From Acidithiobacillus montserratensis (GTDB lineage Bacteria > Pseudomonadota > Gammaproteobacteria > Acidithiobacillales > Acidithiobacillaceae), in assembly GCF_018853465.1 (NCBI RefSeq), contig NZ_JABBOU010000049.1, positions 1-22,885 of the forward strand: a DNA stretch of 22,885 bases. Reading direction: 5' to 3'. The notes below the pieces were generated by a model. The model worked only from the letters and a program-made list of their open reading frames with translations, was not told the origin of the DNA and did no database searches. Of the stretch, positions 7,281 to 14,185 are shown piece after piece; position 1 is the first letter of the stretch, and every line of letters begins with the position of its first letter. A program made the translations under genes and the position numbers.

Positions 7281-7960
7281 ATCAACTGCGGAGAAGTAGA
7301 AATCGCTGCGGGTGCGGGCAAAGGTGAGGCTTTTGCCGTCACCGCCGTGATCTGTTCTGGTGCAGTACCATTCAGATAATGCTGATAAAAGGCCAACACC
7401 CGTGGCACATAGGCCTGGGTTTCCGCAAAGGGGGGAATGTGGTACCCCGCCTGGATGACTGCGTTGGAACCCGCATTATAGGCAGCGATGGCCAGTCTTA
7501 GATCACCACTGAATTTGCGCAGCAAATAAGCCAGATAAGCCGTTCCGCCGTTGATGTTTTCCGCCGGACTGAAGGCGTTGGCCACCCCAAAGCGGGCGGC
7601 TGTTGCAGGGATCAACTGCATCAGCCCAATGGCCCCCTTGGGAGATACGGCCCCCGCATTATAGCCGGATTCGGCAGAAATAACGGCGTTCACCAAGGCC
7701 GGACTCACCCCGTAACGGCTGGCCGCAGAACGTACCAGGGACTGGTACTGCTGCCGGGCCACCTGATTAAAATCGGCACGGGCCACTGCCACCGGCATTT
7801 TGGGCGTACGCATCACCATATGGTACTGGCTGTTACCGGCAGGGACATTGGTCAGATGGACAACCCCGTGGCTATCCGTATACGCATATATATTGGCTTG
7901 CGCGGCGCTGGCACACCCACACAAGAGCAGGCCCAGAAGGCTGAACGGGATTTTTTTCAC
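7262..7960 (-). CDS. Soluble lytic transglycosylase (SLT/GH23 family) with DUF4124-like N-terminus
   Basis: Lytic transglycosylases cleave the MurNAc-GlcNAc bond of peptidoglycan to form 1,6-anhydro ends. The 232-residue product has an N-terminal signal sequence (KK, then a hydrophobic stretch to about residue 20, with possible cleavage after AQA). A short DUF4124-like segment (IYAYTDSHGVVHLTN, 24-38) follows. The SLT domain (about 73-190) has the catalytic Glu at E97 in ISAESGYN, followed by SPKGAIGLMQLIPATA and AIAAYNAGSNAV. The sequence LCGC near residue 15-18 is a poor lipobox, so a lipoprotein is possible but less likely. The GTG start at 7960 overlaps the sspB stop as GTGA, which implies translational coupling. 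A longer open frame runs back to 8329, but it lies within sspB and is a shadow there. Confidence 0.92.
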   Translation of the reverse strand: MKKIPFSLLGLLLCGCASAAQANIYAYTDSHGVVHLTNVPAGNSQYHMVMRTPKMPVAVARADFNQVARQQYQSLVRSAASRYGVSPALVNAVISAESGYNAGAVSPKGAIGLMQLIPATAARFGVANAFSPAENINGGTAYLAYLLRKFSGDLRLAIAAYNAGSNAVIQAGYHIPPFAETQAYVPRVLAFYQHYLNGTAPEQITAVTAKASPLPAPAAISTSPQLIQVSNP

Positions 7961-8376
7961 TTGACCACTCGCAGTGCGGGTTTTTCCGGCTTTTCCGGAG
8001 CTTCGGAGCCAGGTCCATCGTGGTCGACGGGATCGGTTCCCGGCGGTGGAGCAGCAGGGATTTCCGGCTCGGCAAAACCCATTCCTTCCTGGGTTTCTGC
8101 TGCATAAATAGCCGCCACCGCTGCCATCGGCACATCCACATTGCGCGCTACCCCGCCAAAACGGGCATTGAAGCAAATCCAGCCGTCGGCCATGCTGAGG
8201 TTGTGACAGGCCCGTGGCGAGATATCCAGGATCATCCGACCATCCTTGGCGTAACCACTGGGCACCGACACCCCCGGATAGGCTACTACCACCAGAATGT
8301 AAGGGGTATGCCCCTGATCGATACACCACTGGTAAATACCATTCAACAAGTAAGGCTTGGCACTTTCTGGTAACAA
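7957..8376 (-). CDS. sspB: ClpXP protease specificity-enhancing factor SspB
   Basis: SspB is the adaptor that binds ssrA-tagged proteins and delivers them to ClpXP. The folded substrate-binding domain is clear: SAKPYLLNGIYQWCIDQGHTPY, then PGVSVPSGYAKDGRMILDIS, and FNARFGGVARNVDVPMAAV. A Pro/acid-rich flexible linker leads to the C-terminal KPALRVVK, nearly identical to the E. coli ClpX-binding (XB) tail. No ATG is available. The TTG at 8376 is preferred because GGAG lies 9 nt upstream and it places the conserved region at the usual distance from the start, giving 139 residues. A TTG at 8409 (150 residues) is the alternative. sspA, the common upstream partner, is not adjacent. Instead sspB is coupled to a lytic transglycosylase. 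Confidence 0.93.
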   Translation of the reverse strand: MLPESAKPYLLNGIYQWCIDQGHTPYILVVVAYPGVSVPSGYAKDGRMILDISPRACHNLSMADGWICFNARFGGVARNVDVPMAAVAAIYAAETQEGMGFAEPEIPAAPPPGTDPVDHDGPGSEAPEKPEKPALRVVK

Positions 8377-8385
8377 AATAAGTTT

Positions 8386-8389
8386 CTCC
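8386..8389 (-). promoter_or_regulatory. Ribosome binding site favouring the TTG start of sspB
   Basis: GGAG on the minus strand lies 9 nt before the TTG at 8376. The competing TTG at 8409 has no comparable site in front of it. Confidence 0.4.
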
Positions 8390-8422
8390 GTTCGCAAGCA
8401 GTCCGGCAAAATCCCGACATCA

Positions 8423-8437
8423 ATATACTACGTATAT
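8423..8437. promoter_or_regulatory. Palindrome at the putative sspB transcription start
   Basis: The perfect inverted repeat ATATAC-TAC-GTATAT overlaps the proposed -10 and start site of the sspB promoter. The position is that of a repressor operator. The binding protein is unknown, and an AT-rich chance palindrome is possible. Confidence 0.3.
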
Positions 8438-8460
8438 AGCCTAAATCCAGGAGATCTCAA
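8433..8460 (-). promoter_or_regulatory. Sigma-70-like promoter for sspB-lytic transglycosylase
   Basis: On the minus strand TTGAGA (8455-8460) and TATATA (8433-8438) are separated by 16 nt. The predicted start near 8426 gives a leader of about 50 nt before the chosen sspB TTG. Confidence 0.45.
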
Positions 8461-8541
8461 GGTTCAAGCATTCCCGGACCAAGTACCCGGGACTGGTGCC
8501 ATGATAAGCAACAAAAATAATATAGTTACAGATTTAAACAA

Positions 8542-8562
8542 ATTCTTTTTTTGCAAAAGAAT
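8542..8562. repeat. AT-rich inverted repeat upstream of the TraT-family gene
   Basis: An 8-bp perfect stem (ATTCTTTT with AAAAGAAT) flanks a 5-nt loop. It lies about 30 bp upstream of the TraT promoter candidate. It could be a protein-binding site or a weak hairpin, and nothing further can be said from sequence. Confidence 0.35.
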
Positions 8563-8591
8563 CCGGTAGATGTGATTAAAACAAATAATTC

Positions 8592-8619
8592 TTGCCTCAT
8601 TTACATTAATCTCTAAAAT
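8592..8619 (+). promoter_or_regulatory. Sigma-70-like promoter for the TraT-family lipoprotein
   Basis: TTGCCT (8592-8597) and TAAAAT (8614-8619) are separated by 16 nt, with a predicted leader of about 57 nt. A strong GGAGGA ribosome binding site precedes the ATG at 8684. Confidence 0.4.
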
Positions 8620-8683
8620 AGAAATCACAATAACCTTTTGATCGCTCCATACTGGGGTTGATTTTTTACGTTCGGAGGAACTC

Positions 8684-9430
8684 ATGCCGTTTGTCAGCCG
8701 TCAACAGCTTCGTTTTGTAACTTATACTTTTGCCGCCGCCAGTGCCATTGCCCTGTCGGGCTGTGCCGCCACCCAGGTTGCCCTGGAACATAAGGATCTG
8801 AGTGTACAGACGAAAATGTCCAACACCATTTTCCTGAATCCAGTTCCCCCGTCAGAGCAGACGGTGTATGTACAGTTTAAAAACACCTCCGACAAGACCC
8901 TCAATGTGGCTGCACTGGAACAGGAAATCGATGCCAATCTGAGCAACCAGGGCTATCGCATCGTTCCTTACAACCAGGCCCATTACATGATGCAAATCAA
9001 CGTACTGTCAGTGGGCAAAATGTCCGAAGCTGCTGCCAACAAGTCCTTGACCAATGGCTTTGGTGGCGCCGCATTTGGTGCGGCCGCCGGAGCTGTTATC
9101 GGCCAGAGCTGGACCGGAGCGGGCGCGGGTGCCCTGGTAGGGAGCGCCATTGGCCTGGTTGCAGACTCCCTGGTCAAGGATGTGACCTACGCCATGATCA
9201 CCGACGTCCAAATCGCTGAACGCAGCAAACAGGCGGTCAATCAACAGACCAATTCCAGCCTGCAGCAGGGCACCAGCAGTACGACCACCCAGCAGATCAG
9301 CGGCACCAATCACTGGATTTATTACCGGACCCGTATTGTCTCCACCGCCAACAAGGTCAATCTGGACTTCAAGGACGCCGTGCCCGCCTTGCAGGGTCAG
9401 TTGGTCCATAGTCTCTCTGGGATTCTCTGA
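8684..9430 (+). CDS. TraT-family outer-membrane lipoprotein (complement-resistance/surface-exclusion family)
   Basis: TraT proteins are abundant outer-membrane lipoproteins, best known from F-like plasmids, where they cause surface exclusion and serum resistance. This 248-residue product has a signal peptide ending in the lipobox LSGC (24-27). The residue after C27 is Ala, not Asp, predicting outer-membrane sorting. The family-type body includes TKMSNTIFLNPVPPSEQTVYVQFKNTSDK, a glycine-zipper hydrophobic region (about 125-160, FGGAAFGAAAGAVIGQ and onward), and the C-terminal YRTRIVSTANKVNLDF. The gene stands alone, with a promoter candidate upstream and a terminator downstream. There are no transfer genes nearby, so this is a chromosomal homologue, and its role here is unknown. 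GGAGGA precedes the ATG at good spacing. Confidence 0.88.
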   Translation: MPFVSRQQLRFVTYTFAAASAIALSGCAATQVALEHKDLSVQTKMSNTIFLNPVPPSEQTVYVQFKNTSDKTLNVAALEQEIDANLSNQGYRIVPYNQAHYMMQINVLSVGKMSEAAANKSLTNGFGGAAFGAAAGAVIGQSWTGAGAGALVGSAIGLVADSLVKDVTYAMITDVQIAERSKQAVNQQTNSSLQQGTSSTTTQQISGTNHWIYYRTRIVSTANKVNLDFKDAVPALQGQLVHSLSGIL

Positions 9431-9440
9431 GGACCAGGCC

Positions 9441-9458
9441 GCCCGGACCATTCCGGGC
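9441..9458. repeat. GC-rich hairpin just upstream of the terminator
   Basis: A perfect 7-bp stem (GCCCGGA with TCCGGGC) with a CCAT loop sits 10 bp after the TraT stop and 8 bp before the terminator stem. It has no T-run of its own. It may stabilise the mRNA end or assist termination. Confidence 0.45.
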
Positions 9459-9466
9459 ATAGTTAC

Positions 9467-9502
9467 AAAAACGCTCCCGCCGCAAGCAGGAGCGTTTTTT
9501 TT
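9467..9502. terminator. Bidirectional rho-independent terminator between convergent TraT-family gene and fbp
   Basis: The stem AAAAACGCTCC paired with GGAGCGTTTTT has an 11-nt loop and is followed by eight Ts on the plus strand. The five As on the left supply a T-run for minus-strand transcripts. It therefore closes both the TraT-family gene and the long minus-strand array ending in fbp. Confidence 0.85.
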
Positions 9503-9511
9503 GCCGATGCA

Positions 9512-10516
9512 CTAATTCAGGTGGTAGCTGAGTACCCGCTCCACTTCATTTTTAGCCCCCAGAATCACCGGAACCCGCTGATGAAGGCTGTCGGGCTGGA
9601 TTTCCAGAATACGCGCCGTCCCGGTGCTGGCCGCGCCCCCCGCTTGTTCAACCAGATAGGACATGGGGTTGGCCTCGTAAAGCAAACGTAGCTTACCCGG
9701 TTTTTTAGGATCCTTCTGGTCAAAGGGATACAGAAAAATACCGCCCCGACAGAGAATACGATGGACATCAGCGACCATGGATCCGACCCAGCGCATATTG
9801 AAATTTTTCTGGCGCGGCCCTTCGCTGCCCTGATTCAGTTCCTCGATATAGCGCTGGACCGGCTTTTGCCAGTGCCGCTGATTACTCATGTTGATGGCAT
9901 ATTCCTGGGTGTCTTCGGGAATACGCATCTGCTGGTGGGTGAGGATGTACTCGCCGATGGAAGGATCCAGGGTAAAACCATTGACCCCCTGCCCGGTACT
10001 GTACACCAGCATGTTACTGGAACCGTATAAGGCATAGCCCGCAGCCACCTGTTCCACACCCGGCTGCAGAAAATCTTTGAGGCTGGCATTCTGCCCTGCC
10101 ACCGGCGCACGGAGAATACTGAAAATAGTGCCGACACTGATCCCCACATCGGTATTGCTGGAACCATCCAGCGGATCAAAAAGCAACAGATATTTGCCCC
10201 GGGGAATACTGTTGGGAATGGCATAGGGATCATCCATTTCCTCGGAGGCCATACCGGCCAGATGCCCGGTCCAGTCCATGGCATGCAAAATGGCATCATT
10301 GGAGATGATATCGAGCTTTTTCTGCACTTCGCCCTGCACATTGTCGGTACCGGCACTCCCCAGCGCTCCCACCAATGCCCCGCGATACACCTGGGCGCCA
10401 ATGAATTTGCAGGAAACTGCCAGGTCATTCAAAAGTGCGGCGAAATCACCCGAAGCTTCGGGATGGCGACGCGTTTCCTCGGTAATGAATTGTGTCAGGG
10501 TAGTGCCAATATGCAT
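9512..10516 (-). CDS. fbp: Fructose-1,6-bisphosphatase class I
   Basis: Fbp hydrolyses fructose-1,6-bisphosphate to fructose-6-phosphate in gluconeogenesis and, in autotrophs, in the Calvin cycle. The 334-residue product has the metal-binding acidic patch EEMDDP (92-97) and the signature [20 protein letters not shown] (113-132). Later come [16 protein letters not shown], the C-terminal GGIFLYPFD and the [10 protein letters not shown] substrate-site stretch. The ATG at 10516 ([11 protein letters not shown]) is the correct start by homology, with AAGGA about 8 nt upstream. A longer frame up to 10636 lies within zapD. It is 38 bp downstream of zapD with no terminator between, so it is likely the last gene of the pil-coaE-zapD transcript. 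Confidence 0.96.
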   Translation of the reverse strand: MHIGTTLTQFITEETRRHPEASGDFAALLNDLAVSCKFIGAQVYRGALVGALGSAGTDNVQGEVQKKLDIISNDAILHAMDWTGHLAGMASEEMDDPYAIPNSIPRGKYLLLFDPLDGSSNTDVGISVGTIFSILRAPVAGQNASLKDFLQPGVEQVAAGYALYGSSNMLVYSTGQGVNGFTLDPSIGEYILTHQQMRIPEDTQEYAINMSNQRHWQKPVQRYIEELNQGSEGPRQKNFNMRWVGSMVADVHRILCRGGIFLYPFDQKDPKKPGKLRLLYEANPMSYLVEQAGGAASTGTARILEIQPDSLHQRVPVILGAKNEVERVLSYHLN

Positions 10517-10554
10517 GCGCAGATCCTTTAAAAGCCGTTGAATGAAGAGAATTT

Positions 10555-11301
10555 CTACAGAGCGCTCAGGCCCAGTTTGAAGGTGATGGTGGATTCTATC
10601 GCGCGCGCTGCCCCGTGGTCCAACCATTGCAACCATTGAATGTGAAAACGGTGAATACCACCGCTGATTTTAGGATAGCCATCGAGATGATCGGCTATTT
10701 CCAGACGGATCAATGAAGGCGGGTGCCGTGGATCAAGGGCAGAACCATATCGTCCCTCCGTAGCCTCCACAGACGACCAGGCACAGGAGTCGCGCAACAA
10801 GGCCAGAATCAGATCCACACTGCTTTGTAACAGTTGCAGTCCTTCTACCCAGTTTCCCAGAAGAGCGCTGGCACGTTCAGGGGGCTGTTGATTCCAAAAA
10901 GCCAGCAGCGGCAAATCACAATCGGCCAGGCCACCAGCAACGCCCATACGGCCCCGCGCCAGCTGGATGATTTCCTGATGGCGCAACACTTCCCCGAAGG
11001 GCTCTCGATGCTCTCTCAGCAATTTCAGCTGCTGATCAATACGAAACTGCCAGGCGCGCAAAGGCCCCTCATCCACCTCCGGGCTCTGGGACCAGAGACT
11101 GAGGCTTTGCCCCAGTCGCTCCAGCTCCAGAATCAGGTCGAGACGCAGTTCGGGACGCGCACAAAAATCCAGCAGCTCGTTGTACGGGCGCAAGGCCTGG
11201 CGGAGATCCGCTTCATGAATACGTTGCGCCTGGGCAAAAACACTCTCCAATCGCAGCAGCAATCGGGCGCGCTCATGCAGGGGATGCTCATAAACTGCCA
11301 T
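10555..11301 (-). CDS. zapD: Cell division protein ZapD (Z-ring-associated)
   Basis: ZapD (YacF, DUF1342) binds the C-terminal peptide of FtsZ and bundles its filaments. The 248-residue product matches the family end to end: [16 protein letters not shown] at the N-terminus, [48 protein letters not shown] (equivalent to the GGCCSFDLP region of E. coli), and [18 protein letters not shown] followed by a conserved beta-strand-like C-terminal end. The gene order coaE-zapD is typical, but yacG, which normally follows, is missing and fbp takes its place. AAAGGA lies about 6 nt before the ATG. The FtsZ encoded at the start of this window is its expected partner. Confidence 0.93.
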   Translation of the reverse strand: MAVYEHPLHERARLLLRLESVFAQAQRIHEADLRQALRPYNELLDFCARPELRLDLILELERLGQSLSLWSQSPEVDEGPLRAWQFRIDQQLKLLREHREPFGEVLRHQEIIQLARGRMGVAGGLADCDLPLLAFWNQQPPERASALLGNWVEGLQLLQSSVDLILALLRDSCAWSSVEATEGRYGSALDPRHPPSLIRLEIADHLDGYPKISGGIHRFHIQWLQWLDHGAARAIESTITFKLGLSAL

Positions 11302-11347
11302 GCCTGTCCTTTGTTATCCATACTCGCCACCCTTCCAGGCAGCCAAG

Positions 11348-11386
11348 TGTGCACCATTTTCGGGCACCATGAGACAGGGTGCCACA
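11348..11386 (-). promoter_or_regulatory. Competing hairpins between coaE and zapD
   Basis: In the 95-bp gap after the coaE stop, GGCACC and GGTGCC (11363-11368 and 11378-11383) form a 6-bp stem. The same right arm can instead pair with TGTGCACC at 11348-11355 through eight pairs and one bulge. Mutually exclusive stems suggest a possible attenuator or processing site, but there is no T-run. Confidence 0.25.
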
Positions 11387-11396
11387 GACAATTTTT

Positions 11397-12005
11397 CTAG
11401 GCAAATCCATGACCTTTATGAAGGGTCTCCCAGAAAGCCTGTACCGCCGCACGCAAACTGCTCAGGTCTTTTTCATTGCTGATTACATGATCGGCTGCGG
11501 CATTACGCTGCACTCGATCCAGCTGTGCTGCCAGCACCGCTTCTATCTGCGCGGCGGACCAGCCGGGGCGCTGCTGCAAGCGGGCAACCTGCAGCGGACG
11601 CGGACAATCCACCACCAGAATCCGGTCCAGCAGTGGCTGGTAATGATTTTCGACCAGCAGCGGTACTACCCAGACGAGGATCGCTGCGGGCTGTTTTTTT
11701 TGCAGTTGCTGGCTGCGCTCCAGAAAAAGCTGACGGATCTGCGGATGCAAGAGGGCTTCCAGCCATTTTCTCGCCGCAGGATCGCCGAAAACCCGGGCCC
11801 GCAAGCGCGCCCGATCCAGGCTACCTTCAGCCTGCAAATACTCGCTGCCCCAGTGCTGGACGATAGCGTCCAGAGCAGGTTGTCCCGGTGCGACCAACTC
11901 CCGCGCCAGAACGTCGGCATCGATAATATGGGCGCCCAGCTCCTCCAGCATTGCTGCGACAGTACTTTTGCCACTGGCGACGCCACCAGTCAGCCCTATG
12001 CGCAT
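11397..12005 (-). CDS. coaE: Dephospho-CoA kinase
   Basis: CoaE phosphorylates the 3'-hydroxyl of dephospho-CoA, the last step of coenzyme A synthesis. The 202-residue product has the P-loop GGVASGKS (7-14), the acidic DADVLAREL (29-37), the CoA-lid region ending in LLHPQIR, the VVPLLVE segment (usually PLLFE) and VVDCPRPLQVARLQQR. The ATG at 12005 is used: GGGAG lies 10 nt upstream. A TTG two codons earlier would directly abut the pilD stop. It follows pilD closely, the conserved pilD-coaE arrangement of many gamma- and betaproteobacteria. Confidence 0.95.
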   Translation of the reverse strand: MRIGLTGGVASGKSTVAAMLEELGAHIIDADVLARELVAPGQPALDAIVQHWGSEYLQAEGSLDRARLRARVFGDPAARKWLEALLHPQIRQLFLERSQQLQKKQPAAILVWVVPLLVENHYQPLLDRILVVDCPRPLQVARLQQRPGWSAAQIEAVLAAQLDRVQRNAAADHVISNEKDLSSLRAAVQAFWETLHKGHGFA

Positions 12006-12011
12006 GGCCAA

Positions 12012-12830
12012 TCAACTCCCCAGCAAATGCAGGTAGCCCTGCACAATTTCATGGGGCCAGAGCAGCATCAACCAGCCCCCCAGGGCCAGATAGGGGCCAA
12101 AGGGAATGGCATAATCCCGCCCCTTGCCGCCCAGGAGAAAGGCCACAGCCACCAGGCCCCCGCTGATTGCGGCAATAAACAGGGTCAGGAACACCGCCTG
12201 CCAGCCGAGCCAGGCACCAATCAGGCCGAGCAGTTTGAGATCGCCTCCGCCCATGCCGTGTTTTCCGGTCATTTTCAGATAAGCGGTGGCCAGCAGCCAG
12301 AGACTGCCATAACCCAGGACAATACCGAGCAAGGCATTCCAGGGTGTGGTCAGGGCCAGTCCCGGCCAAAACAAGGCAGAGGCGTTGATGAGCAACCCGA
12401 GCAGCATACCCGGTTTGGTGATGCGATCCGGGAGCAGTTGGGTTTCCAGATCGATCAGTGTCAATGCCAGCAATATCCAGGTGAACAGCAACGCGGGGAG
12501 CAGGGACCAACGTAAACTCATTGCATGGTGTATGGCCCACTGCCAGGCCACGACCACACTGAAGAGACCGGTCAACAGCTCCAGTGCCGGATAGCGCCAG
12601 GCAATGGCGCTGCCACAATCATGACAGCGGCCGCGCAGCAGCAACCAACTGAGAACGGGAATATTTTCCCAGGCACGGAGCACATGGCCACAGTGTGGAC
12701 AATGGGAGGCCGGACGAATGACCGATTCGCGACGGGGAACCCGATGCACCACCACATTGAGAAAACTGCCGATGAGCAGCCCGAACAAGCCGACAAAAAT
12801 ATAGCCCGTTATAGGGAAAAAGGCGGTCAT
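12012..12830 (-). CDS. pilD: Type IV prepilin peptidase/N-methyltransferase
   Basis: PilD cleaves the leader of type IV prepilins and pseudopilins and methylates the new N-terminus in the inner membrane. The 272-residue product has the N-terminal GSFLNVVVHRVP motif (21-32) and a cytoplasmic zinc module with two CxxC pairs (C44, C47, C69, C72). The two catalytic aspartates of this bilobed aspartyl protease are D127 in TLIDLETQLLPD and D197 in GMGGGDLKLL. About seven to eight hydrophobic segments fit the family topology. It overlaps pilR by 4 bp (ATGA), with GGGAG in front. Unlike the standard pilB-pilC-pilD order, pilS and pilR lie between pilB and pilD. Confidence 0.96.
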   Translation of the reverse strand: MTAFFPITGYIFVGLFGLLIGSFLNVVVHRVPRRESVIRPASHCPHCGHVLRAWENIPVLSWLLLRGRCHDCGSAIAWRYPALELLTGLFSVVVAWQWAIHHAMSLRWSLLPALLFTWILLALTLIDLETQLLPDRITKPGMLLGLLINASALFWPGLALTTPWNALLGIVLGYGSLWLLATAYLKMTGKHGMGGGDLKLLGLIGAWLGWQAVFLTLFIAAISGGLVAVAFLLGGKGRDYAIPFGPYLALGGWLMLLWPHEIVQGYLHLLGS

Positions 12831-14185
12831 TCAGGACTCCCTGCCGAGCTCCGCGCCATCCTCAGCGCAAATGATTGCGGGCTAATGCCCAGCTGCTGTG
12901 CAGCCATAGCAGCATCACCGGCAGCCACTTCAAGCATACTGCGCAGCAAGGCAGCTTCGGCATCATCCAGGGCCCGGGCCACCCCCGATTCGCCTCGCGT
13001 GGCCCGGGGAACCGGAGGCTGCTCCTCGTTCTGAAAGTGTGCAGGCGCTTTTCCGGTTTCGAGAATATTCTTGTCCGGGAAAACCAGGCTGCGCTCCAGT
13101 AAATTTTCCAGTTCACGCACATTACCCGGAAAATCATATTCCAGCAGTTTGTGCATTACCTCTTCAGCCAGGGTCGCCGGGCTCCCGCTCCCCGGCCCGT
13201 TCATCCGTTGCAAAATGACATCCACCAGCTGGGGAATATCTTCCCGCCGCTCACGCAAGGGGGGAAGGTGTAACTGGACGACGTTCAAGCGGTAGAGGAG
13301 GTCCTGACGAAAAGTCCCGGCATCCACCATCGCTCCAAGATCACGGTGGGTCGCCGAAATAAAGCGCAGATCCAGAGATATTTCCCGTGACCCACCCAGG
13401 GGCCGGATGACCCTTTCCTGAATGGCGCGCAGCAATTTGACCTGCATCAACATGGGCAAATCGCCGATTTCATCCAGAAAAAGCGTGCCGCCATTAGCCG
13501 CCTGAAAGAGTCCCTGGCGGGTCTGGGTCGCTCCGGAATAAGCGCCTTTTTCTGCACCGAACAACTCACTTTCAATCAGGCCCTCGGGAATGGCCCCGCA
13601 ATTGACAGCCACAAAAGGTTGGTCATGGCGCAAGCTCGAATCATGAATGGCCCGGGCCACCAGCTCCTTGCCGGTCCCCGACTCACCGGTGATATGTACG
13701 GGAGCATTACTGCGCGCGAGCTTGCGAATATCTTCCCGAATTTGCTGCATCAAAGGAGAATCCCCGACCAGTCTGTCCGTTGCATCATGCTTCGCGTTTT
13801 GCGGATTGTTGAGCTTGAGGGCTGCGGCGACCAGATGCCGCAGGCGGGCAAGCTCAATGGGCTTGGACATATAATCAAAAGCCCCGGCCTGCATGGCTTC
13901 CACAGCGCCGTCAGCCGATGAATAGGCAGTAATCACGGCTACCGGAAGCTGGGGATGCTTCTCATGAAGATGACGTACCAGATCAATGCCCGAACCATCC
14001 GGCAAACGCAGATCACTCAGGACGAGAGAAGGAAGTCCTGTGGCAAGACGCGCCTGCGCCTCAGCCAGGGAATGGGCACCGGACACTTCCAAACCCATTC
14101 CTTCCAGGGTGATGCGTAATAATTCGACAATATTGGGCTCGTCATCCACCACCAAAGCGGAAGAAACAGACCGTTTTGTCGTCAT
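12827..14185 (-). CDS. pilR: Sigma-54-dependent response regulator PilR
   Basis: PilR is the NtrC-type activator that, after phosphorylation by PilS, turns on pilin transcription by sigma-54 RNA polymerase. The 452-residue product shows a receiver domain (acidic D14/D15, phospho-acceptor D58 in SDLRLPDG, T86, K108 in MSKPIE). The AAA+ domain has Walker A GESGTGKE (167-174), a GAYSGA loop (214-219) in place of the canonical GAFTGA, and Walker B TLFLDEIGD. The C-terminal Fis-type helix-turn-helix is MAAQQLGISPQSFALRM. It overlaps both pilS and pilD by 4 bp, and AGGAAGAGG precedes the ATG. The name PilR rests on the pil context and the paired multi-TM kinase. Confidence 0.92.
   Translation of the reverse strand: MTTKRSVSSALVVDDEPNIVELLRITLEGMGLEVSGAHSLAEAQARLATGLPSLVLSDLRLPDGSGIDLVRHLHEKHPQLPVAVITAYSSADGAVEAMQAGAFDYMSKPIELARLRHLVAAALKLNNPQNAKHDATDRLVGDSPLMQQIREDIRKLARSNAPVHITGESGTGKELVARAIHDSSLRHDQPFVAVNCGAIPEGLIESELFGAEKGAYSGATQTRQGLFQAANGGTLFLDEIGDLPMLMQVKLLRAIQERVIRPLGGSREISLDLRFISATHRDLGAMVDAGTFRQDLLYRLNVVQLHLPPLRERREDIPQLVDVILQRMNGPGSGSPATLAEEVMHKLLEYDFPGNVRELENLLERSLVFPDKNILETGKAPAHFQNEEQPPVPRATRGESGVARALDDAEAALLRSMLEVAAGDAAMAAQQLGISPQSFALRMARSSAGSPE

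Larger units (their letters stand above)
8377..8683. other. AT-rich divergent intergenic region between sspB and the TraT-family gene
   Basis: This is the longest gene-free stretch in the window, about 307 bp. It is strikingly AT-rich between 8510 and 8660 compared with its GC-rich surroundings. It holds a minus-strand promoter candidate for sspB with a palindrome over its -10 (8423-8460) and a GC-rich imperfect palindrome centred on CCCGGG near 8488. It also holds an 8-bp AT-rich hairpin (8542-8562) and a plus-strand promoter candidate (8592-8619). No convincing coding frame or tRNA was found. Confidence 0.6.

Noticed and set aside
7961..8329. N-terminal extension of the lytic transglycosylase
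   Set aside because: This part is out of frame with sspB, which has strong homology over the same bases. The signal peptide begins at the GTG at 7960.
8355..8372. TGGCAC-containing sigma-54-like sequence
   Set aside because: It lacks the TTGC half at the correct spacing and is on the wrong strand within the sspB 5' region.
8455..8515. tRNA-like GGTTCAAG stretch upstream of the TraT-family gene
   Set aside because: The flanking bases do not form a T stem or acceptor stem, and no anticodon arm is found.
11302..11396. Possible yacG between coaE and zapD or nearby
   Set aside because: YacG needs CxxC zinc motifs in a frame of about 60 residues. None is seen in this gap or in the zapD-fbp gap.
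11379..12515. A 378-codon plus-strand open frame over coaE and pilD
   Set aside because: It is antisense to two clear genes and its product is Gln/Pro-rich with no domain, a typical shadow of GC-rich coding DNA.
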